A DNA stretch of 11,377 bases from Bacteroidales bacterium (GTDB lineage Bacteria; Bacteroidota; Bacteroidia; Bacteroidales; Tenuifilaceae): the NCBI GenBank assembly GCA_008933525.1, contig WBUV01000063.1, positions 1-11,377 on the forward strand, in the 5' to 3' direction. Shown here one piece after another: positions 9,901 through 11,377 of this stretch. The position numbers were made by a program, and so were the translations under genes. How positions within the stretch are numbered: position 1 is the first letter of the stretch; every line of letters begins with the position of its first letter. The notes beneath the pieces are model-generated. The model had not been told where the DNA came from. It worked only from the letters and a program-made list of their open reading frames with translations, and searched no databases.

Positions 9901-10770
9901 GTAGTATGCCTGATTGGCTTCCGAAGGAGTAGGCGCAGTATCAAACATTCCCAGCCAAACTATGGATATACCATTTGCTCCTGGAACTCCCTGTGGACCT
10001 TGAGGTCCAACATCACCAGTAGCGCCCTGATCTCCCTTAAGTCCATCAACAGAGAGTATCTCCCACGAGTCTCCATCCCAGATGTAAGATTTTTTATCCG
10101 TTGAATTGTAGTACGCCTGGTTGATTGCCGAAGGGGTTGGTGCAATATCGAACATACCCAGCCAAACTATAGATATACCATTAGCCCCCGAAATTCCTTG
10201 TGGACCTTGAGGTCCAGTTTCTCCTGCCGGACCCGTAAGTCCATCTATGGAAATAATTTCCCACGAATCGCCGTCCCAAATAAATGACTTTTTCTCAGTA
10301 GAACTATAGTAAGCTTGATTCTTATGAAGAGAAGATGGAGCAACAACTAGCGTTCCGAGCCATTCTAAGGTAAATCCATCGAGCGCATAGTTGGCGTATG
10401 GAACCGTAAGCAACCTTTGACTTCCCATTGCAGTATAAGTGCTGGAGCCGCTTAGCATAACCTCAACCCGAATAAAAATGTCACCGGTGCTCCAGGGTAC
10501 TCCTTCGAGCGAGGCGATAACATCTGTTCCACTCCCAACAGTCATTGTAAAAAGGCCAAACTCGTTGGTTGTTACCGAATGTGTTTCACCATAATGAACG
10601 GTAGTTCCATTCTCGTTTGTCAAACTGATTTTAACCGATGCCTGCTTATTAGCCAGCAACTGTCCGTCGGTGTTCCGTAAAACCCCTTGATAGCTGAAAC
10701 CAAGAGGTATTTGTGCCATAACTGCAGAACTAATAAGAAATACAAGTAGCAGGTAGATAACTTTTTTCAT
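6931..10770 (-). CDS. Secreted modular collagen-like fibre protein with C-terminal S74 intramolecular chaperone (upstream paralogue)
   Basis: Predicted trimeric surface fibre of 1279 aa, the first gene of a two-gene unit. The signal peptide (1-19) starts [15 protein letters not shown] and is probably cleaved at VMA|Q. Next come an N-terminal domain (about 20-133) beginning [10 protein letters not shown]; three [11 protein letters not shown] modules (137-177, 203-243, 272-312) with short Gly-X-Y linkers; 15 Gly-X-Y triplets (312-356); a Trp/Cys module (about 361-412) with [14 protein letters not shown] and [12 protein letters not shown] that resembles CBM5/12; a short Gly-X-Y run; a long stalk (about 436-803) with five [13 protein letters not shown] motifs; a linker nearly identical to that of the paralogue; head-like repeats (903-1113); and an S74 domain from S1121, with K1126 five residues on. 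The final part is a coiled coil (about 1220-1270). S74 domains from phage tail fibres and endosialidases fold a triple beta-helix and then cut themselves off; the same is inferred here. No kinase, enzyme or lipobox motifs are seen. The ligand is unknown. Confidence 0.9.
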   Translation of the reverse strand: MKKVIYLLLVFLISSAVMAQIPLGFSYQGVLRNTDGQLLANKQASVKISLTNENGTTVHYGETHSVTTNEFGLFTMTVGSGTDVIASLEGVPWSTGDIFIRVEVMLSGSSTYTAMGSQRLLTVPYANYALDGFTLEWLGTLVVAPSSLHKNQAYYSSTEKKSFIWDGDSWEIISIDGLTGPAGETGPQGPQGISGANGISIVWLGMFDIAPTPSAINQAYYNSTDKKSYIWDGDSWEILSVDGLKGDQGATGDVGPQGPQGVPGANGISIVWLGMFDTAPTPSEANQAYYNSTDKKSYIWDGDSWEIVSIDGLQGPAGEAGLQGPQGIQGEIGPQGVQGIQGEVGPQGPQGPAGVGLSLEGNWSADSVYVEGDYVFDESSGTVGVNSMWICQNPVGPSVNRPKDDLSNWVEFEAPEGPEGPQGPVGPVGPLVEGTSGQTLRHDGTTWVANSVLFNNGTNVGIGTTSPVNKLHISPGQLRLDGSTNPYLSLNNGTYQGYLEVVSNNLALTYNGSVRLGINSSGNIGIGTNSPSYKVDIVGRSRFQSGGGSAGFWLMNNANTADRAFVGMLDDNYVGMYGAGGAAWSLVMNVNNGNVGVGTSTPGMKMDIAGSLRSNGELISTNSNQARFITGNYGLIHRNDGSNYYMLLTNSGDQYGSWNTLRPFSIANASGSVNIGNSALFVQHGGNVGVGTTSPGYKLHTVGDIYANGGWLRVSGNAGLYFESWGGGWYMSDGTWIRTYNNKNIYHNTGIMRTDGTFQVGDNGSTFSVANGGNLSYRTNVLYANTSGNVGIGTTSPNARMVIQGVSTNPADPLFVVNDRLGQPVFIVYQDSVRIIVKDGTTKDSKGIFAVSGRNTSKALTNNFLMITPDKTRVWTGDPDLGFAAENINGTLKEHYTKLTLNNSFVGYLSGRVTTGNANAFFGYKAGYSNSTGIRNVLIGHLTGYNNTTGLDNTFVGSGTGYSNSTGSYCTYVGRSAGYYSTGNKNSFFGYAAGLTNTDGANNTYLGTESGYTNSTGSGNTFVGYGAGRQATSSYNVCMGYQSGYNLNSNNNTLIGNLTGRFLTTGSSNTAIGYYAYYSGSEYNNSTAVGYNTQITGWNQVRIGNTSVTSIGGYAGWSNLSDIRFKKEIKSNVPGLSFILKLRPITYFIDVDKLAGYLQTPDSLRLIDSDNLKSKILYTGFAAQEVEIAAKSIGYDFSGVDKPQNEKDFYSLRYAEFTVPLVKAVQELSEELELQKKVNNSQKQMLDEQKTLNDELLRRIIALEKLVKVTADSNELGIK
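7432..8064 (-). repeat. Array of about 12 NxFVGxxAG head-like repeats in the upstream fibre protein
   Basis: Units of 15-18 aa such as [34 protein letters not shown] and [19 protein letters not shown] and NSTG recur more than in the paralogue, giving a Tyr- and Asn-rich face. The array closes with [14 protein letters not shown], almost identical to the paralogue, then runs into the S74 domain. The beta-roll adhesin-head reading is by resemblance. Confidence 0.75.
9703..9837 (-). repeat. Collagen-like run of 15 Gly-X-Y triplets
   Basis: Encodes residues 312-356 of the upstream fibre protein with Gly at every third position. Triplets [12 protein letters not shown] and GPA are used. It sits between the last WLG module and the CBM-like module, exactly as in the paralogue, but is eight triplets shorter. 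Confidence 0.9.
9835..10362 (-). repeat. Three tandem WLG...WDGDSWEI modules with collagen-like linkers
   Basis: Copies lie at 10240-10362, 10042-10164 and 9835-9957, each 123 bp (41 aa), with starts 198 and 207 bp apart. The second and third are closest (both WLGMFD.APTPS), pointing to a recent internal duplication. The first is more diverged ([30 protein letters not shown]). Linkers are 8-10 Gly-X-Y-type triplets, some ending in GANGISI. Confidence 0.9.
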
Positions 10771-10803
10771 GGCCTAGCGTTTTTTAAGTTTAAACACAAC
10801 TAT

Positions 10804-10834
10804 ACAAGTTAGGCCTTATTGTGCTAATTGTCAA
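10804..10834 (-). promoter_or_regulatory. Candidate promoter for the two-gene fibre operon
   Basis: On the minus strand a TTG (10834-10832, inside TTGACA) is followed after 20 bp by TAACTTGT (10811-10804), an imperfect TAnnTTTG. It lies between the terminator of the preceding gene and the ATG at 10770, and predicts a leader of roughly 30 nt. There is no Shine-Dalgarno sequence; the bases before the ATG are A/T-rich apart from TAGGCC. The match is partial. Confidence 0.4.
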
Positions 10835-10846
10835 TTATTTTACACT

Positions 10847-10885
10847 AAAAAACAACAATGCCGAATTATGAAATTCGGCATTGTT
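10847..10885 (-). terminator. Strong rho-independent terminator after the partial fibre gene
   Basis: A perfect 14-bp stem (10854-10867 with 10872-10885) closes a 4-nt loop. On the minus strand it is followed by G and six T. It lies 13 bp past the stop codon at 10899, so the partial gene and the two-gene operon are probably separate transcription units. Confidence 0.92.
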
Positions 10886-10898
10886 TAAGTAGGTGTCC

Positions 10899-11377
10899 TT
10901 ACTTAATTAGCAATTTCTTAATCGTCTCCAACTCAGTCTTTAGAATATCTATCTCTTTCAGCTTTGATTCTAACTCTGTGTTTTTTTTCTCAAGCTGCTG
11001 AATTTGTTGTTGCTGCTGCTTAATTCCCTCAATTAGAACAACTGACAGTTTATCGTATGCAACTGCTTTATACCCTTTCCCATCAGTGTTTACAAGTTCC
11101 GGGAACACTTTTTCAACATCCTGTGCTATAACTCCAATGTGAGTTTTATTATCAAACTTCATTTCAGGAAACTCATCGTCTCGCCAATTGTAGATAACAC
11201 CAGTAAGCTTAACTATTCTTGATAGAGCATCGCCCATTGGTACAATGTTTTTCTTCCAACGAATATCTGAAGTAGCCCAAGTGCCAGTTGAGTAAGCATT
11301 TCCTGCAACATAGAGTTTGTAAGAGCCAGGACTCACCCCCACTCCAACATTCCCATTAAAAATAAGAGTTTCAGAAC
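10899..11377 (-). CDS. C-terminal part of a third fibre protein with canonical S74 chaperone domain (start outside window)
   Basis: The frame is open to the right edge (reads SETLIFNGNVGVGVSPGSYK from 11375), so the start is missing and the internal GTG at 11342 is not a start. About 159 residues are visible. The first part is one stalk motif (NVGVGVSP, KLYVAGNAYS), like those in the two neighbours. The S74 domain starts at TSDIRWKK: Ser codon 11270-11268, with Lys five residues later. It carries the classic HIGVIAQDVEKVFPELV motif and a YDKLSVVLIEGIK helix, then a coiled coil rich in Gln, Lys and Glu (KQQQQQIQQLEKKN) to the end. Its 123-aa S74 domain is more standard and shorter than the 150- and 159-aa versions next door, so it belongs to a different subtype. 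Probably another secreted or surface trimeric fibre; what precedes the stalk cannot be known from here. Confidence 0.88.
   Translation of the reverse strand, partial: SETLIFNGNVGVGVSPGSYKLYVAGNAYSTGTWATSDIRWKKNIVPMGDALSRIVKLTGVIYNWRDDEFPEMKFDNKTHIGVIAQDVEKVFPELVNTDGKGYKAVAYDKLSVVLIEGIKQQQQQIQQLEKKNTELESKLKEIDILKTELETIKKLLIK

Noticed and set aside
9435..9932. Plus-strand open frame of 165 codons opposite the collagen-like region
   Set aside because: Low-complexity Gln/Leu/Pro product that is the mirror of Gly-X-Y codons. The minus strand has a clear protein family match. The same applies to the frame at 5812-6129.
9835..10362. CRISPR-like or satellite repeat with about 200-bp period
   Set aside because: The repeats are in frame, encode a 41-aa protein module and diverge mainly as coding sequence would.
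10771..10815. Inverted repeat GGCCTA/TAGGCC that could hide the start codon at 10770
   Set aside because: Only 6 bp with a 33-nt loop, and the upstream arm lies in the candidate promoter, so it would probably not be in the transcript.
11340..11342. GTG at 11342 as a start codon
   Set aside because: The frame stays open to the window edge and encodes a normal stalk motif (NVGVGVSP) across this point, so the GTG is internal.
3377..11377. Prophage tail-fibre module
   Set aside because: S74 and NVGIGTT motifs occur in phage fibres, but both complete proteins have signal peptides and there are no capsid, tail, lysis or integrase genes in the window.

Overview
All supported genes in this window are read from the minus strand. 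The organism looks like a member of the phylum Bacteroidota, perhaps Bacteroidales. The DNA is AT-rich. Ribosome-binding sites are weak or absent. One upstream region carries a TAnnTTTG-type -7 element. The gene families are also typical of that phylum: a periplasmic propeller / triple-Tyr / SpoIIE phosphatase sensor, and collagen-like 'tail fiber domain' surface proteins. The genus cannot be told from this window.

Layout from right to left, which is the direction of transcription. (i) 11377-10899 is the C-terminal end of a fibre protein that starts outside the window. It ends in a canonical S74 intramolecular chaperone domain and is followed by a strong rho-independent terminator (10847-10885). 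(ii) 10770-6931 is a 1279-aa secreted modular fibre protein with its own candidate promoter. (iii) 6868-3377 is a 1163-aa paralogue 62 bp downstream with no terminator between, so the two are probably co-transcribed. That unit ends at a second terminator (3256-3285). (iv) 3156-1 is a large membrane sensor-phosphatase that runs off the left edge, with a candidate promoter just upstream.

The two full-length fibre proteins share one plan: signal peptide; a roughly 110-aa N-terminal domain; 41-aa 'WLG...WDGDSWEI' modules separated by short collagen-like linkers (three modules in the upstream protein, two in the downstream one); a long Gly-X-Y run (15 and 23 triplets); a roughly 52-aa Trp/Cys module resembling carbohydrate-binding module family 5/12; another short Gly-X-Y run; a stalk with repeated NVGIGTT-P motifs; a nearly invariant linker; about a dozen 14-17-aa NxFVGxxAG repeats like trimeric-adhesin heads; and an S74 chaperone domain ending in a coiled coil. 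All three fibre proteins keep the Ser and the Lys five residues later that S74 domains use for self-cleavage. The expected product is a trimeric, self-processed surface fibre.

No RNA genes, CRISPR arrays, insertion sequences or phage structural genes were seen. Whether the sensor-phosphatase controls the fibres is unknown; adjacency is the only link.
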